Below are positions 1 through 9,690 of a stretch of DNA of 64,000 bases, piece after piece; the stretch's first letter is position 1, and every line of letters starts with the position of its first letter. The notes under the pieces were generated by a model. The model was not told the DNA's origin. It saw only the letters and a list, made by a program, of their open reading frames with translations, and made no database searches. Location: contig NZ_CP129002.1 in the NCBI RefSeq assembly GCF_030406085.1, forward strand, positions 186,001 to 250,000. Direction: 5' to 3'. This DNA is from Bartonella sp. TP (GTDB lineage: Bacteria > Pseudomonadota > Alphaproteobacteria > Rhizobiales > Rhizobiaceae). A program made the translations under genes and the position numbers.

Positions 1-965
1 GCCCAACAGCAGCAGAGATTATTTATGAGGCAGATGGGCTAAAGATTTACGAAAGACAGCTAGACACAAATAATTGGGTAAAGGTAAATGACAAAAAAAC
101 TAGCGACGGTGGTCTGGTTTCCATAGCTACAGATATATCACAATTTAAACTAAACAATAAACATCTAGAAGAAAAACACCAATCATTACTAGATATAATT
201 CAGCAAATGAAAATCAAAGGTAATGAAAATATTCAGTTAACTAAAAAACTACAAACTGAAAAAGAAAAAGCAGAAAACGCTAATAAAGCAAAGTCAGAAT
301 TTTTAGCAAATATGTCCCATGAATTACGCACCCCACTAAATGCAATTATTGGCTTTTCGCAAATGATGCTTTCGGCTACTTTTGGTCCCCTAGCCAATGA
401 GAGGTATCAGGAGTACATAAATGACATACATGCCTCAGGCAAGCATTTGCTAACTTTGATTAATGATATTTTGGACATGTCTAAAATTGAAGCCGGACGC
501 TTTAGCCTAGATTTGCAAAAAGAAGATATAATACCTATAATACAAGAAACACAAAGATTTTTTGCGCCTAATATTAGCGAAAAAGAGCTCAGTGCCGAGC
601 TAAATATGCCAGAAACTTTACCAGCCAACATAGATAAACGTGCAATTAAACAAGTCTTCTTAAATATTTTATCAAATGCAGTGAAATTCAGTTTACCAAA
701 AGGTCAAATAACAATTTCAGCAATACAAAAAAATAATATTGTAGCTATTCAAATAAGCGACAACGGAGTTGGTATTTCTGCTGAAGCATTAGCAAAGTTA
801 GGCAGACCTTTTGAACAAGTAGAAAACCAATTTAGCAAAACTTATGCTGGCTCCGGCCTTGGGTTAGCCATCTCTAAGTCCCTAATTGAACTACATAATG
901 GACAACTAAAAATAGAATCGCAAGAACATAAAGGAACAACTGTTTCTATTTACCTGCCCGCATAA
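1..965 (+). CDS. PAS-type sensor histidine kinase, 3' part (cut by window edge)
   Basis: The reading frame is open from base 3 with no start codon before the window edge, so this is the C-terminal part of a longer gene. The first codons end a PAS-like fold, marked by a TDIS motif around base 135. A short coiled coil follows, then a HisKA domain whose phospho-accepting His lies in [10 protein letters not shown] (bases 318-320). The ATPase domain has N-box NAVKFS, G1 box DNGVG and G2 box GSGLGLAIS. The type resembles the DivJ/PleC/PdhS kinases that phosphorylate DivK in alphaproteobacteria, but without the N-terminus the partner cannot be named. The gene converges on, and overlaps by 16 bases, the kinase on the other strand. 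An internal ATG at 207 is not the true start. Confidence 0.88.
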   Translation, partial: PTAAEIIYEADGLKIYERQLDTNNWVKVNDKKTSDGGLVSIATDISQFKLNNKHLEEKHQSLLDIIQQMKIKGNENIQLTKKLQTEKEKAENANKAKSEFLANMSHELRTPLNAIIGFSQMMLSATFGPLANERYQEYINDIHASGKHLLTLINDILDMSKIEAGRFSLDLQKEDIIPIIQETQRFFAPNISEKELSAELNMPETLPANIDKRAIKQVFLNILSNAVKFSLPKGQITISAIQKNNIVAIQISDNGVGISAEALAKLGRPFEQVENQFSKTYAGSGLGLAISKSLIELHNGQLKIESQEHKGTTVSIYLPA

Positions 966-2368
966 GGTTCACCCTTATTATTTGGAAAAGATAGTACGAC
1001 CTTAAAGCCATTCCCAGTATTGCTAAGAGCCATAGCGCCATTATGAAAATGCATAACAGCCTTAACTAAATTAAGCCCTATACCTATACCTGGTTGAGTT
1101 CTGCTTTTTTCGGCCCGATAAAAACGCTCGCTAAGCTTTTCTAACTCTTGTTCATTCACGCCTTCGCCATTATCTTGTACAATAATCAACAAATTTTCAA
1201 TGCTATTCGCCATAACCTCCAGCTGCATATCAATTGTAACGCGGCTTGGCTCGGCATTGCTAGCGCCATATTTAATGGCATTGTCAAAAATATTAAACAA
1301 TGCTTGCGCTACTAGCTCACGATTAAGAAACATCGAATAATCAAATGTTTGCCCCACACTTAGCTCTATACCAGCATTCTGCGCTACGGGAGCGCAAAAC
1401 TCTATTACATCCAGCAATAAATCTTTTACATTTAAGTAACTCAAAATTTCTGTAGAATTACTTGTTTCTAATCTTGAAACTAATAAAATAGCATTAAAAG
1501 TCGTAATAATCTGGTCAACTTGACCTATTATAGCGCTAAGAGAGTTTTGATACATAGCTGCAGAAAAATCAGGGCTTTGCGCATGTATCAAAGAAGCCTG
1601 AGCTATATTTTTAAGTCGCGTTAGGGGAGTTTTTAGATCATGCGCCACATTATCAGAAATTTCCTTTATCCCGCTATTCAATTTTTCTATTTTTTCTAGC
1701 ATAACATTTAAATTAACAACTAAACGAGCTAGCTCATCATTACTGCAGGATACGGGTAGTCTTTCCGTCAAATCTCCGGCCATTATGCGTCCACTAGCTT
1801 TGGTGATATTATCTATAGTTTTTAATACCCGGCGAGAAACAAAAAACCATATCAAAAATGCCCCGATAAACATCAAAATAAGCGCAGCAAATAAAGCATG
1901 AGAAGTTATTTTGATATATTTATCTAAATCATTAAGATCTCGGCCTATAAGCAAGCGAAACCCATTTTGTAAGGTTAGACTAACTGCCATAGCTTTATGC
2001 GCGTAATGCTCTGCTTCTTGACCATAATGCAGGTAGCTGTAAGAATGTGTCGGGCCGCGTAGATTATCTGTTTCTACTTGCTCGGCATTTGCTTGTACTA
2101 TTCGGCCCAAAGGGTCCAATAAAACATATAAAAAAGCACCAGGATGTCGCGATCGCTTATCTATCTCGCGTAATAAAACTTGTAGCCCCTTTTGCTTATA
2201 TAGATTGGCTAAACTATAGCGCTCTTTTTGCAAACTACTATAGGTTTGCTCTGAAAGCAGCGAAATAGACGAAAACGTCATATAATGCCAAAATAAAATG
2301 GCAACGAGCCCAAATAAAAAAAGATAGCATAAACTCAATCGAAAGGCAGTAGTTCTATAAACTCGCAT
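950..2368 (-). CDS. Two-component sensor histidine kinase (HAMP family)
   Basis: This 472-residue inner-membrane kinase probably phosphorylates the OmpR-type regulator encoded just upstream. A first membrane segment (about 9-29) and a second (about 158-178) flank a periplasmic sensor region of about 125 residues. A HAMP linker follows (about 178-230), then HisKA with the phospho-His at 243 in VAHDLKTPL, and an ATPase domain with DNGEG and GIGIGLNLV boxes. Its ATG lies inside the last codons of the regulator gene (14-base overlap), so the pair is translationally coupled. Position downstream of degP suggests an envelope-stress or redox signal, but the sensor region shows no recognisable ligand domain. 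In related Rhizobiales I recall glnE next to this kinase; it is not here. Confidence 0.9.
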   Translation of the reverse strand: MRVYRTTAFRLSLCYLFLFGLVAILFWHYMTFSSISLLSEQTYSSLQKERYSLANLYKQKGLQVLLREIDKRSRHPGAFLYVLLDPLGRIVQANAEQVETDNLRGPTHSYSYLHYGQEAEHYAHKAMAVSLTLQNGFRLLIGRDLNDLDKYIKITSHALFAALILMFIGAFLIWFFVSRRVLKTIDNITKASGRIMAGDLTERLPVSCSNDELARLVVNLNVMLEKIEKLNSGIKEISDNVAHDLKTPLTRLKNIAQASLIHAQSPDFSAAMYQNSLSAIIGQVDQIITTFNAILLVSRLETSNSTEILSYLNVKDLLLDVIEFCAPVAQNAGIELSVGQTFDYSMFLNRELVAQALFNIFDNAIKYGASNAEPSRVTIDMQLEVMANSIENLLIIVQDNGEGVNEQELEKLSERFYRAEKSRTQPGIGIGLNLVKAVMHFHNGAMALSNTGNGFKVVLSFPNNKGEPYAGR

Positions 2369-3032
2369 TTAATATATAGCCTTGCCCACGCACAGTGGTT
2401 AAAAGTGAAGGAACGCCAGCTTGCTCCATCTTTGTGCGAAGACGTGAAATGTGCACGTCTACCACATTGGTTTGCGGATCAAAATGATAATTCCAGACAT
2501 TTTCTAAAAGCATAGTCCTGGTTACCAATTGCCCGGCATTACGAAATAAATATTCAAGCAACAAAAATTCACGTGGCTGCAACATTATTTCATTATTGTT
2601 ATACCAAGCCTTGTGTACTACACGATCTAATGTTAAATCACCAAGCTTTAATAAAGTCTCACTAGCCTGTTGCTTTTTCCTAACGGCTAAAACTTCAACC
2701 CGCGCCAATAATTCTGCAAATGCATAAGGCTTACCAAGATAATCATCGCCACCACAGCGCAAGCCTTTTACTTTATCCTCTACTGTGCTTAAGGCAGAAA
2801 CAATTAAAATAGGCGTATCTATATTATTTTTACGCAATTTACTAATTAAACTCAACCCGTCGCCCATAGGCAAAAGCCGATCTATGATTAAAACATCAAA
2901 ATTGCTTTTCATAGCTCTTTCATAACCACTTTTGGCATCAAAAGCGGCATACACCTCCAAACCCGCTTCTTGCAAAGCTTGCTGCAGATAATATACCGCT
3001 TCTTTATCGTCCTCTATAATTAGAATACGCAT
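2355..3032 (-). CDS. OmpR/PhoB-family response regulator
   Basis: This 225-residue transcription regulator has an N-terminal receiver domain and a C-terminal winged helix (about 125-223). The receiver carries acidic residues E7, D8 and D9, the phospho-acceptor D51 in LIIDRLLP, and the conserved K101 in YLGKPY. The winged-helix region contains the typical RTMLLENVW and VDVHISRLRTKM segments. The ATG at 3032 follows the degP stop by 6 bases, and the 3' end overlaps the kinase gene, so degP, regulator and kinase appear to be one transcription unit. Regulated genes are unknown; degP is the natural candidate. Confidence 0.93.
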   Translation of the reverse strand: MRILIIEDDKEAVYYLQQALQEAGLEVYAAFDAKSGYERAMKSNFDVLIIDRLLPMGDGLSLISKLRKNNIDTPILIVSALSTVEDKVKGLRCGGDDYLGKPYAFAELLARVEVLAVRKKQQASETLLKLGDLTLDRVVHKAWYNNNEIMLQPREFLLLEYLFRNAGQLVTRTMLLENVWNYHFDPQTNVVDVHISRLRTKMEQAGVPSLLTTVRGQGYILNASL

Positions 3033-3038
3033 ATTATG

Positions 3039-4535
3039 CTAGTTTTTAAGTGGCAAAGCTACAAAGCGATTTTGCTCATTATCTTCTATTTGAAACAATA
3101 CAGCATTACGCCCAGATTTTTTAGCTAACTCTATAGCTTGACTAAAATCTTTCAGCGTATCCACTTTTTGGTTATTAACAGCTTTCAAAATATCGCCAGA
3201 GCGCAATCCTTTATCCGCTGCATCGCTGTCTGCGTCAACATGGATTATCAATAAACCCTTGCCATGTGCATTTTCTTTTAAGCTTAGCCCAAATTGCCGA
3301 GCTACAAGATCTTTGCTACCCTCAGCGCTACGCGTAAATACGTGGCGGGTTTTGTCTTTTGGCATTGGCTGCACAGTAATTTTTACTGTTTCTTTCTTCC
3401 CCGCGCGCCATAAGCTTAGATCGGCTGTATGTTGTGGAGCAATATCAGCAATTTTTTTTGCTAAATCCCTAGCATCCTTAACAGCAGCACCATTTACGGC
3501 TACTATTGCATCACCAGATTTAAGCCCTGCTTTATAAGCCGGGCCATCTTTTGTAGTGTCAGCAATAATCGCGCCATTAGCTGGCACCAAGCCTATAGAA
3601 TCTGCTATTTCCTTAGTAATCGGCTGTATCTGCACGCCTATCCAACCCCGCTCCACAGCGCCTTTTGCTTTTAATTGAGCCACCACACTTTGGGCAGTAC
3701 TCGAAGGTATAGCAAAGGCTATGCCAACACTACCACCCGAAGGAGAATAAATAGCAGTATTAATACCAACAACGGCACCAGATAAATCAAAAGTAGGGCC
3801 ACCGGAGTTACCACGGTTTACAGCTGCATCTATTTGTATAAAATCATCATAAGCACTAGCGCCAATATCACGGCCACGTGCAGAAACAATACCCGCAGTT
3901 ACTGTGCCACCTAAACCAAAGGGGTTACCAACAGCAACCACCCAATCGCCTACTCTTACTTTACTATCATCAGCAAATTTTACAAAAGGGAAAGAGGATT
4001 TAGCATCCTCTACTTTTAATAACGCTATATCCGTACGAGAATCGCTGCCAAGTAATTTTGCCTTTAGCTCTTTACCATTATCTAAAATTACAGAAAACGC
4101 AGTACCTTCATTCACCACGTGGTAATTAGTAACCACATAACCATCACTCGAAATAAAAAAACCGGAACCTTGCGCTACCAAGTGTAATCGGCCATGTTGG
4201 CGCGACTTTTTCATATGAGTAAAATTTTCATCAAAATCTTTAAAAAAACGCTTTATAGGGCTATCATCCGGTAGTGCGTCCATATTAGGAAAATCAAAAA
4301 AGCTGGTAAAATCACTTTCATCGCTAGTTTCATCACTGCGCACTTGTACGGAAACTACAGCTGGCTTTATCCGTTCTACCAAATCCGCAAAACCTTGGTG
4401 AGCTACTTGCTTCATAGGCACTATAGGTAATAAAGCTGCATTAGAAAAAGAAGGCATAACAACTAGGGCCGTTGCGCTAAAAATTGAAAAAAAACTACTT
4501 GCTACTATTGGTTTTCTTAATTTTTTATATAACAT
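3039..4535 (-). CDS. degP: DegP/HtrA-type periplasmic serine endoprotease
   Basis: This 498-residue protein degrades or refolds damaged envelope proteins in the periplasm. An N-terminal hydrophobic segment (about 11-33) looks like a signal peptide or anchor. The trypsin-like domain has the triad H139 in NYHVV, D169 in SRTDIAL and S244 in RGNSGGP. Two PDZ domains follow (about 295-385 and 405-495), the normal DegP layout and length. The first gene after the ccm operon, it is separated from ccmF by 63 bases with a GGAGAG ribosome site ahead of its ATG, so it probably has its own promoter there. Co-transcription with the downstream regulator and kinase fits an envelope-stress loop. Confidence 0.95.
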   Translation of the reverse strand: MLYKKLRKPIVASSFFSIFSATALVVMPSFSNAALLPIVPMKQVAHQGFADLVERIKPAVVSVQVRSDETSDESDFTSFFDFPNMDALPDDSPIKRFFKDFDENFTHMKKSRQHGRLHLVAQGSGFFISSDGYVVTNYHVVNEGTAFSVILDNGKELKAKLLGSDSRTDIALLKVEDAKSSFPFVKFADDSKVRVGDWVVAVGNPFGLGGTVTAGIVSARGRDIGASAYDDFIQIDAAVNRGNSGGPTFDLSGAVVGINTAIYSPSGGSVGIAFAIPSSTAQSVVAQLKAKGAVERGWIGVQIQPITKEIADSIGLVPANGAIIADTTKDGPAYKAGLKSGDAIVAVNGAAVKDARDLAKKIADIAPQHTADLSLWRAGKKETVKITVQPMPKDKTRHVFTRSAEGSKDLVARQFGLSLKENAHGKGLLIIHVDADSDAADKGLRSGDILKAVNNQKVDTLKDFSQAIELAKKSGRNAVLFQIEDNEQNRFVALPLKN

Positions 4536-4598
4536 AGTATCTCTCCACGAAGTTTATAATATTTACTAACAATAACATAGTATTCTAAGACGCAGTTT

Positions 4599-6488
4599 TT
4601 ATGAAACTTTTGTAATAAAACGCAGTCTATAATTTAACTTGCCAAACAAACTAAACACAGCGCCGCATACGCTTATAAAAGCACCCAACCAAATTAGTAA
4701 TATATTGTAGTTATAAGAAATAGACATAGCTAAATGCTTAGCATTTTCATTTTGTGCAGCTAAATACAGCTGCGAAAAGCCATAATTGCGTAAAGCTATT
4801 ACAGATATTTGCTGTTTTTGGCGAAAATAACGCCGTTGCTGCAAAGTCAATTGGTATAAAGTTTTTGGCTGATTTTGAGACCGTACGGTAAATATATAAT
4901 TTGTAGCTTCATAATTGGGCGCCGTACTAAGCGAATAGTCACTATATTTTATCTCAAACGCCCCACCCATAGTATTAAAAATTTTACTTTCACCAATAGC
5001 TAAAGTTGTATTCACATGGGAACTAAATACGCTACTAATTATTACACCCAATGCAAGAATCGCTATGCCAAAATGCGCAAATAAAGACGATAAATCAGCT
5101 AAACCAAAAACTGCATAAAATTTTATCTTACGCCAAATATTATAGAATTCTATTAGCAGAACCAATAGGCAAAAGCCCAATAATAGCAACCGCAATAACA
5201 GAAATAATTCCAAATGCTGTAACAAATAATATATAATTGTGCAGAAAGAAATTGCAGCCACAATATAATATACAGAATGCATAGTACAATATTTGGATAA
5301 ATTACCAAATGGCATGAGCATTAATAAAAACAGCATAACCGGAAGGCTGATGTATGAATAATAACTAGGTTTAATAAATATATTGACGTTGAACAAAATA
5401 TTCCAAATTAAAGGGGTAAAGCTAGAAAATAATAAACTAGTAATTAGCACAAGCAGGCCACCAAACAAGCACATAGCTAAAACAGAACTACCAGAAGATA
5501 GAAGCTTTATTTTAGGCAATCTAAAATAAAAAATAACTATAGCTGGTAAAATTATAGCCACTATCAGTAATAAAACTGCGATACTATGCAAACTATCTGA
5601 CACAAAACTATGTACTGAAAATAAAAAATTTGTTCTCGCAAAAAAGGTGCCTATTAAAGCAAGGCTAAAAGCTAAAATAGCAAATCTTATAGACCAGGTA
5701 AACTTTTTGGCATGCATACCCCCTAACGCAGCTAACCAAGGCATAAGCGCGTAGTTTTCTACAGGGTCGAAAGACCAATATCCACCCCACCCCAGCTCAT
5801 AATAAGCCCAGTAAGACCCAGCTATCATAGCCATACTTAAAAAAATCCAAGCAATTTTGCTATATTTCCTTATCACCGCTTCGATAGTAACATCAAGGGG
5901 TCTAAACAGCATTACCAACGCCAAAGAAAAGCCTAACGATAACCCACTATAGCCCAAATATAACAAGGGCGGGTGGATGACAAGATTAATATCCTCTAGC
6001 AAAGCGCTTGAATCTGTACCTTGTAAAGCAGCGGGATACAAACGCAAAAATGGGTTAGCAAAAAAAATTAAAAACAATAAAAAAAGGACTAAGATTATCG
6101 ATTGCACTAAAAATACGCCGAGCTTTACCTCCTTTATTAAAGTGTTTTCTGCTAAAGCAAACACTGCACTGTACTGGCTTATAAAAAAACACCATAAAAG
6201 CATAGACCCCGAATAGCTTGCCCATAAAGAACCAAGACGAAATAACAATGGCTTAAGGCTATCAGAACTCTGGGCTATTATAGCTACAGAAAAATCCGAG
6301 ACATAAAAGCCATATAAAAGCGTAAGACAAGTAAATAACAATAAAATTACGTTCAGGGTAATCGACAAGGAAACAATGGGCAACCAAAATTCGCTACGCA
6401 TCCTAAGTCCAGCAATACAAAAAACAATTTGCACTATAGTTAAAGCAACAGAGCTACATAAAACAAAATGTCCTATTTCTATCCACAT
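4599..6488 (-). CDS. ccmF: Cytochrome c haem lyase subunit CcmF/CycK
   Basis: This 629-residue polytopic inner-membrane protein joins haem from CcmE to apocytochrome c. Many hydrophobic segments are visible. Conserved haem-ligand candidates include H172 in VIHPPLLYLGYSG, a His in SVHSF, and one in HFGIA. The WWD domain (234-251) reads WGGYWSFDPVEN where the family usually has WGGWWFWDPVEN, so two aromatic positions differ and a Phe is replaced by Ser. Length is slightly short for the family (about 650). It starts 3 bases after ccmE. The partner ccmH/cycL that normally follows is absent; degP comes directly next. Family assignment is firm, full lyase function less so. Confidence 0.93.
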   Translation of the reverse strand: MWIEIGHFVLCSSVALTIVQIVFCIAGLRMRSEFWLPIVSLSITLNVILLLFTCLTLLYGFYVSDFSVAIIAQSSDSLKPLLFRLGSLWASYSGSMLLWCFFISQYSAVFALAENTLIKEVKLGVFLVQSIILVLFLLFLIFFANPFLRLYPAALQGTDSSALLEDINLVIHPPLLYLGYSGLSLGFSLALVMLFRPLDVTIEAVIRKYSKIAWIFLSMAMIAGSYWAYYELGWGGYWSFDPVENYALMPWLAALGGMHAKKFTWSIRFAILAFSLALIGTFFARTNFLFSVHSFVSDSLHSIAVLLLIVAIILPAIVIFYFRLPKIKLLSSGSSVLAMCLFGGLLVLITSLLFSSFTPLIWNILFNVNIFIKPSYYSYISLPVMLFLLMLMPFGNLSKYCTMHSVYYIVAAISFCTIIYYLLQHLELFLLLRLLLLGFCLLVLLIEFYNIWRKIKFYAVFGLADLSSLFAHFGIAILALGVIISSVFSSHVNTTLAIGESKIFNTMGGAFEIKYSDYSLSTAPNYEATNYIFTVRSQNQPKTLYQLTLQQRRYFRQKQQISVIALRNYGFSQLYLAAQNENAKHLAMSISYNYNILLIWLGAFISVCGAVFSLFGKLNYRLRFITKVS

Positions 6489-6491
6489 CGC

Positions 6492-6902
6492 TTATTTTAT
6501 CGCCCTATAAGTTTCATCATGCTTTGCTAAAATTTGCGTCGCCTCAAAGCCATAGCTACCATCTGGTCTCGAAATAAAATGACCCTGTACGGTAACGCCC
6601 TGTCCTTCGCGAAAAAGCGCTGGCAGTTTTCCTTTATACATAACTAAAACAGATTTATCGCCATCTGTAAGCAGAAAAGAAGCCTTACTTGGCGCAAAGC
6701 TATTACGCTTTACATATCCCCCTATACGTAGCTGTTTCATTGAATTGTAGTCGCTAAGTGTTAACTGGGATGGCGTTTTAAAAAAACTAATCATATTGTT
6801 AAAGGCATATAAAGTGCAGATAATAGCTAAAATACCAGCAATTACAAATATAAGTGGCAAAAATATTTGCTGATACCTGCTTCTATGTCTTATGGAGTAC
6901 AT
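6492..6902 (-). CDS. ccmE: Haem chaperone CcmE/CycJ
   Basis: This 136-residue membrane-anchored periplasmic protein binds haem covalently and passes it to CcmF. One N-terminal membrane segment (about 13-35) is followed by a beta-barrel OB fold with the RIGGYV motif near 59. The haem-binding site is intact: H128 in AKHDETY, with Y132 also conserved. Unlike many homologues it has almost no tail after this motif (4 residues). It lies 7 bases after ccmI and 3 before ccmF, so the three are co-transcribed. The ccmABCD genes that load CcmE are not in this window. Confidence 0.95.
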   Translation of the reverse strand: MYSIRHRSRYQQIFLPLIFVIAGILAIICTLYAFNNMISFFKTPSQLTLSDYNSMKQLRIGGYVKRNSFAPSKASFLLTDGDKSVLVMYKGKLPALFREGQGVTVQGHFISRPDGSYGFEATQILAKHDETYRAIK

Positions 6903-6909
6903 AATTAAA

Positions 6910-7497
6910 TTACCCGATTTTATATTGCATAATAAAAGCTTTTATTTTGGCTTTTTCTGCTTGCGTTAATTGCGCACTCGTTAAAAATTGCTGCAATATT
7001 GCTACCGCTTCTTTGTTTTTTCTGCGCTGGTGCAAAGCTAAGGCCAAATATACCACAGGGTATATGTCATTTGGCGCTAAAGAAGCTGCCTGCTTCAATA
7101 ATACCATATTTTCTTCACTTATGTAAAAGTCAGTTTTTGCCGCAGCTTGAGCTAACACATAGCCAACTAAAAGCGGCGCCGTTGTTACACCTTGTTTCAA
7201 AGCCTTACTATAGTTATCGGCCGCGTCTTGATAATGCTGTGTAGCCAATTGCTGTGTAGCCAGTTTAACAAAATACTGCTTGCCATCGCTAGCGGGGCTA
7301 ATTAATCCAGGAGAGCCGAGCAAAGCATAAAGCCCAAAAGTTAAACAAACAAAGCTAAACATGCAAACAACTAAAATTCTATAATTAGCTTTTGCATCTA
7401 CAGAGGGCGAGGCAATCAATGCCCGCAACGAAAGCGTAGATAGCATTAATAAGGATATAGAAAAGCAGATAAAAATTGTAGTTAACCAAAAGAGCAT
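6910..7497 (-). CDS. ccmI: Cytochrome c biogenesis TPR protein CcmI/CycH (short form)
   Basis: CcmI presents apocytochrome c to the haem lyase. This protein has two N-terminal membrane segments (about 1-26 and 42-64) and then a TPR-like region with YQDAADNYSKALKQG and a later helix pair NDIYPVVYLALALHQ. At 195 residues it is about half the usual rhizobial CycH (roughly 360-400). The cytoplasmic loop between the two membrane segments is only about 15 residues and the periplasmic C-terminus is reduced. Position upstream of ccmE supports the call. It could be a minimal functional form or a decaying one; the frame is intact. Confidence 0.82.
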   Translation of the reverse strand: MLFWLTTIFICFSISLLMLSTLSLRALIASPSVDAKANYRILVVCMFSFVCLTFGLYALLGSPGLISPASDGKQYFVKLATQQLATQHYQDAADNYSKALKQGVTTAPLLVGYVLAQAAAKTDFYISEENMVLLKQAASLAPNDIYPVVYLALALHQRRKNKEAVAILQQFLTSAQLTQAEKAKIKAFIMQYKIG

Positions 7498-7558
7498 AAT
7501 AGAGCTATACTGGATTTTTTACAAAAAAACTATAGAAAAACGCCCCCTCTGCCCCATA

Positions 7559-7587
7559 TGGACAACTAATACCCATATTATTATAGA
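7559..7587 (+). promoter_or_regulatory. Candidate sigma-70-like promoter for the PBP operon
   Basis: TGGACA at 7559-7564 and TATAGA at 7582-7587 are separated by 17 bases. The -10 lies only 12 bases before the ATG at 7600, so if it is used the leader would be very short. A TATTAT a few bases upstream is an alternative -10 with poor spacing. Confidence 0.3.
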
Positions 7588-7599
7588 TAAATTTGTAAG

Positions 7600-9690
7600 A
7601 TGCTATGGCCTAAAAAAAATAAAAATAAAAAATTCAAAAGTCCAGGTAGCGACAAACTTATAGCTATAGATTCACTTATTGATGACAGCTTATTTAAAAT
7701 AAAGAATTCAACTGCTGTAGCCTGGGGTATCTTGCTTAATACTATAGAGCGATATCGCCTTACTGGTTTTTTGCGTGCTGTAATAGAAATAACAGATGAA
7801 GCGCTAACATTTTTGCTTATCTTTACAGCATTATTTACTATTCTTGCCACTTCGATATTACAAATAACCAAAACCGACTGGTATAATAAAGACCATCTTT
7901 CGGTTACTTTTTTAGACCGCTATAATAAGCTACTCGGCTCTAGGGGCACCGTACAATCACAAAATGTCGCTATAGACCAAATGCCGCCTTATGTTGTCAA
8001 AGCAGTTTTAGCAACAGAAGATCGTCGTTTTTTCTATCATTACGGCATAGATTTATATGGGCTCAGCAGAGCCTTATCGCAAAATTTGGCGCAAGGCGGC
8101 GTAGTACAAGGAGGTTCTACCCTTACACAACAATTGGCTAAAAATATGTTTTTAAGCAATGAGCGTACCCTTGTGCGAAAAGTTAAGGAAGCAGTTTTAG
8201 CTTTATGGTTCGAAAGAAATTACGACAAAAAACAAATACTACAAATGTATCTTAATAACGCCTATATGGGTGGCGGTGCCTTTGGCATTAACGCTGCAGC
8301 AAAATTCTATTTCGGAAAAGACATAAGACAAGTTAGCTTGGCAGAGGCCGCTATGTTAGCTGGCCTATTTAAAGCGCCAAGTAAATACGCGCCCCACATA
8401 CATCCAGAAGCAGCCAAAGAACGAGCCGATGTTGTGCTTTCTAATCTGGTAAATAGCGGATTTATGAATGAAAGCGAAATAAAAGAAGCCCGGGCCCACC
8501 CAGCACAAGCCATTGTAACCACTCCTTTTACCAGCCCAGATTATTTCTTGGATTATGCCTATGAAAAAATTAAAGAAATGCAGGATAAATTCAATGAACA
8601 CTCATTAATAGTACAAACAACACTAGACCCAAATATCCAAGAGGCCGCACAGGCGGCTGTACAATATCACCTACAGCAATATGGCAAAAGCTATAATGTA
8701 AGCCAAGCCGCAGTGGTAGTATTGTCTAATGACGGTAGTTTGCGGGCGATGATAGGCGGCAAGGACTATGGCGAAAGCCATTTTAACCGCGCAGTGCATG
8801 GGGGGCGCCAAGCTGGGTCTGCATTCAAACCCTACGTTTATGCTGTAGTTATGGAGCGCGGCTTAACGCCGGATACAACCATAGTAGACGCACCAATAAA
8901 TTGGGGCGGCTGGGCACCGCGCAACGACAATGGTAGATTCATAGGGCGTATAAATTTAACCACAGCGCTGGCATATTCGATAAATAGCGTGCCAGTGCGC
9001 CTGACTTATGAATTTCTGCATGGCGACACACAGCCGATACGCGATCTGATAAAAAATATGGGTATAAATGCTGATATTCTAGCGCATAAAACCATGGTTT
9101 TGGGTACTTCAAATATGACAACCATGGATCAAGCTACGGGCTTTAACGTCTTTGCTAATGGCGGAAGAGCCGGAAATCGCCATTTATTTTTAAAGATTAG
9201 TTCCGGTAGTGGTCGTCTATTATGGCTTTATAATGGGCAAGAAAATCCCATGCGCCAGGTAATGAGCGCACAATCGGCCGCTTATATGAACCAAATGATG
9301 ACGCAAGTGGTAACAAGAGGCTCTGGGCACCGTGCGGCACTAGAAAATATACCAGTTGCTGGAAAAACTGGTACCTCTCAGGCCTATAGAGATGCCTGGT
9401 TTGTTGGCTTTACTGGAGATTATACGACAGCCGTATGGATGGGAAATGATAATTATAGCCCAACTAATAGGCTTTTTGGAGGAATTTTACCCGCTATGAT
9501 ATTCCATACAATTATGGAATATGCTCATAGAAATATCAAATTGCATCCATTATTTGGCGTGGCGCAAAATATTTCTCGCCCTTCAAATGAGCCCAATGAA
9601 GATACGATTAACTATGGTAATTTAGGGGTATTATCGCCAGTTTCTACCGACATATTAGAGGATATTAATAAGGCGCTGACGCATGATTAA
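7600..9690 (+). CDS. Class A penicillin-binding protein (transglycosylase/transpeptidase)
   Basis: This 696-residue protein polymerises and cross-links peptidoglycan on the periplasmic side of the inner membrane. A basic N-terminus (about 65 residues) precedes one membrane anchor (about 68-88). The GT51 transglycosylase domain has catalytic E140 in ATEDRRFF and the GGSTLTQQLAKN motif (171-182). The transpeptidase domain has the three penicillin motifs: S407-A-F-K410, S460-I-N462 and K589-T-G591. All catalytic residues are present. It overlaps the following DUF1214 gene by 8 bases. There is a weak ribosome site at its ATG. Confidence 0.94.
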   Translation: MLWPKKNKNKKFKSPGSDKLIAIDSLIDDSLFKIKNSTAVAWGILLNTIERYRLTGFLRAVIEITDEALTFLLIFTALFTILATSILQITKTDWYNKDHLSVTFLDRYNKLLGSRGTVQSQNVAIDQMPPYVVKAVLATEDRRFFYHYGIDLYGLSRALSQNLAQGGVVQGGSTLTQQLAKNMFLSNERTLVRKVKEAVLALWFERNYDKKQILQMYLNNAYMGGGAFGINAAAKFYFGKDIRQVSLAEAAMLAGLFKAPSKYAPHIHPEAAKERADVVLSNLVNSGFMNESEIKEARAHPAQAIVTTPFTSPDYFLDYAYEKIKEMQDKFNEHSLIVQTTLDPNIQEAAQAAVQYHLQQYGKSYNVSQAAVVVLSNDGSLRAMIGGKDYGESHFNRAVHGGRQAGSAFKPYVYAVVMERGLTPDTTIVDAPINWGGWAPRNDNGRFIGRINLTTALAYSINSVPVRLTYEFLHGDTQPIRDLIKNMGINADILAHKTMVLGTSNMTTMDQATGFNVFANGGRAGNRHLFLKISSGSGRLLWLYNGQENPMRQVMSAQSAAYMNQMMTQVVTRGSGHRAALENIPVAGKTGTSQAYRDAWFVGFTGDYTTAVWMGNDNYSPTNRLFGGILPAMIFHTIMEYAHRNIKLHPLFGVAQNISRPSNEPNEDTINYGNLGVLSPVSTDILEDINKALTHD

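Noticed and set aside
401-965. Start of the first kinase at the internal ATG 207
   Set aside because: The frame runs on upstream through a PAS-like end to the window edge, so 207 is only the first internal ATG.
8307-8601. Two minus-strand open frames inside the penicillin-binding protein gene
   Set aside because: They mirror the codons of an intact, well-conserved gene and have no ribosome site or motif.
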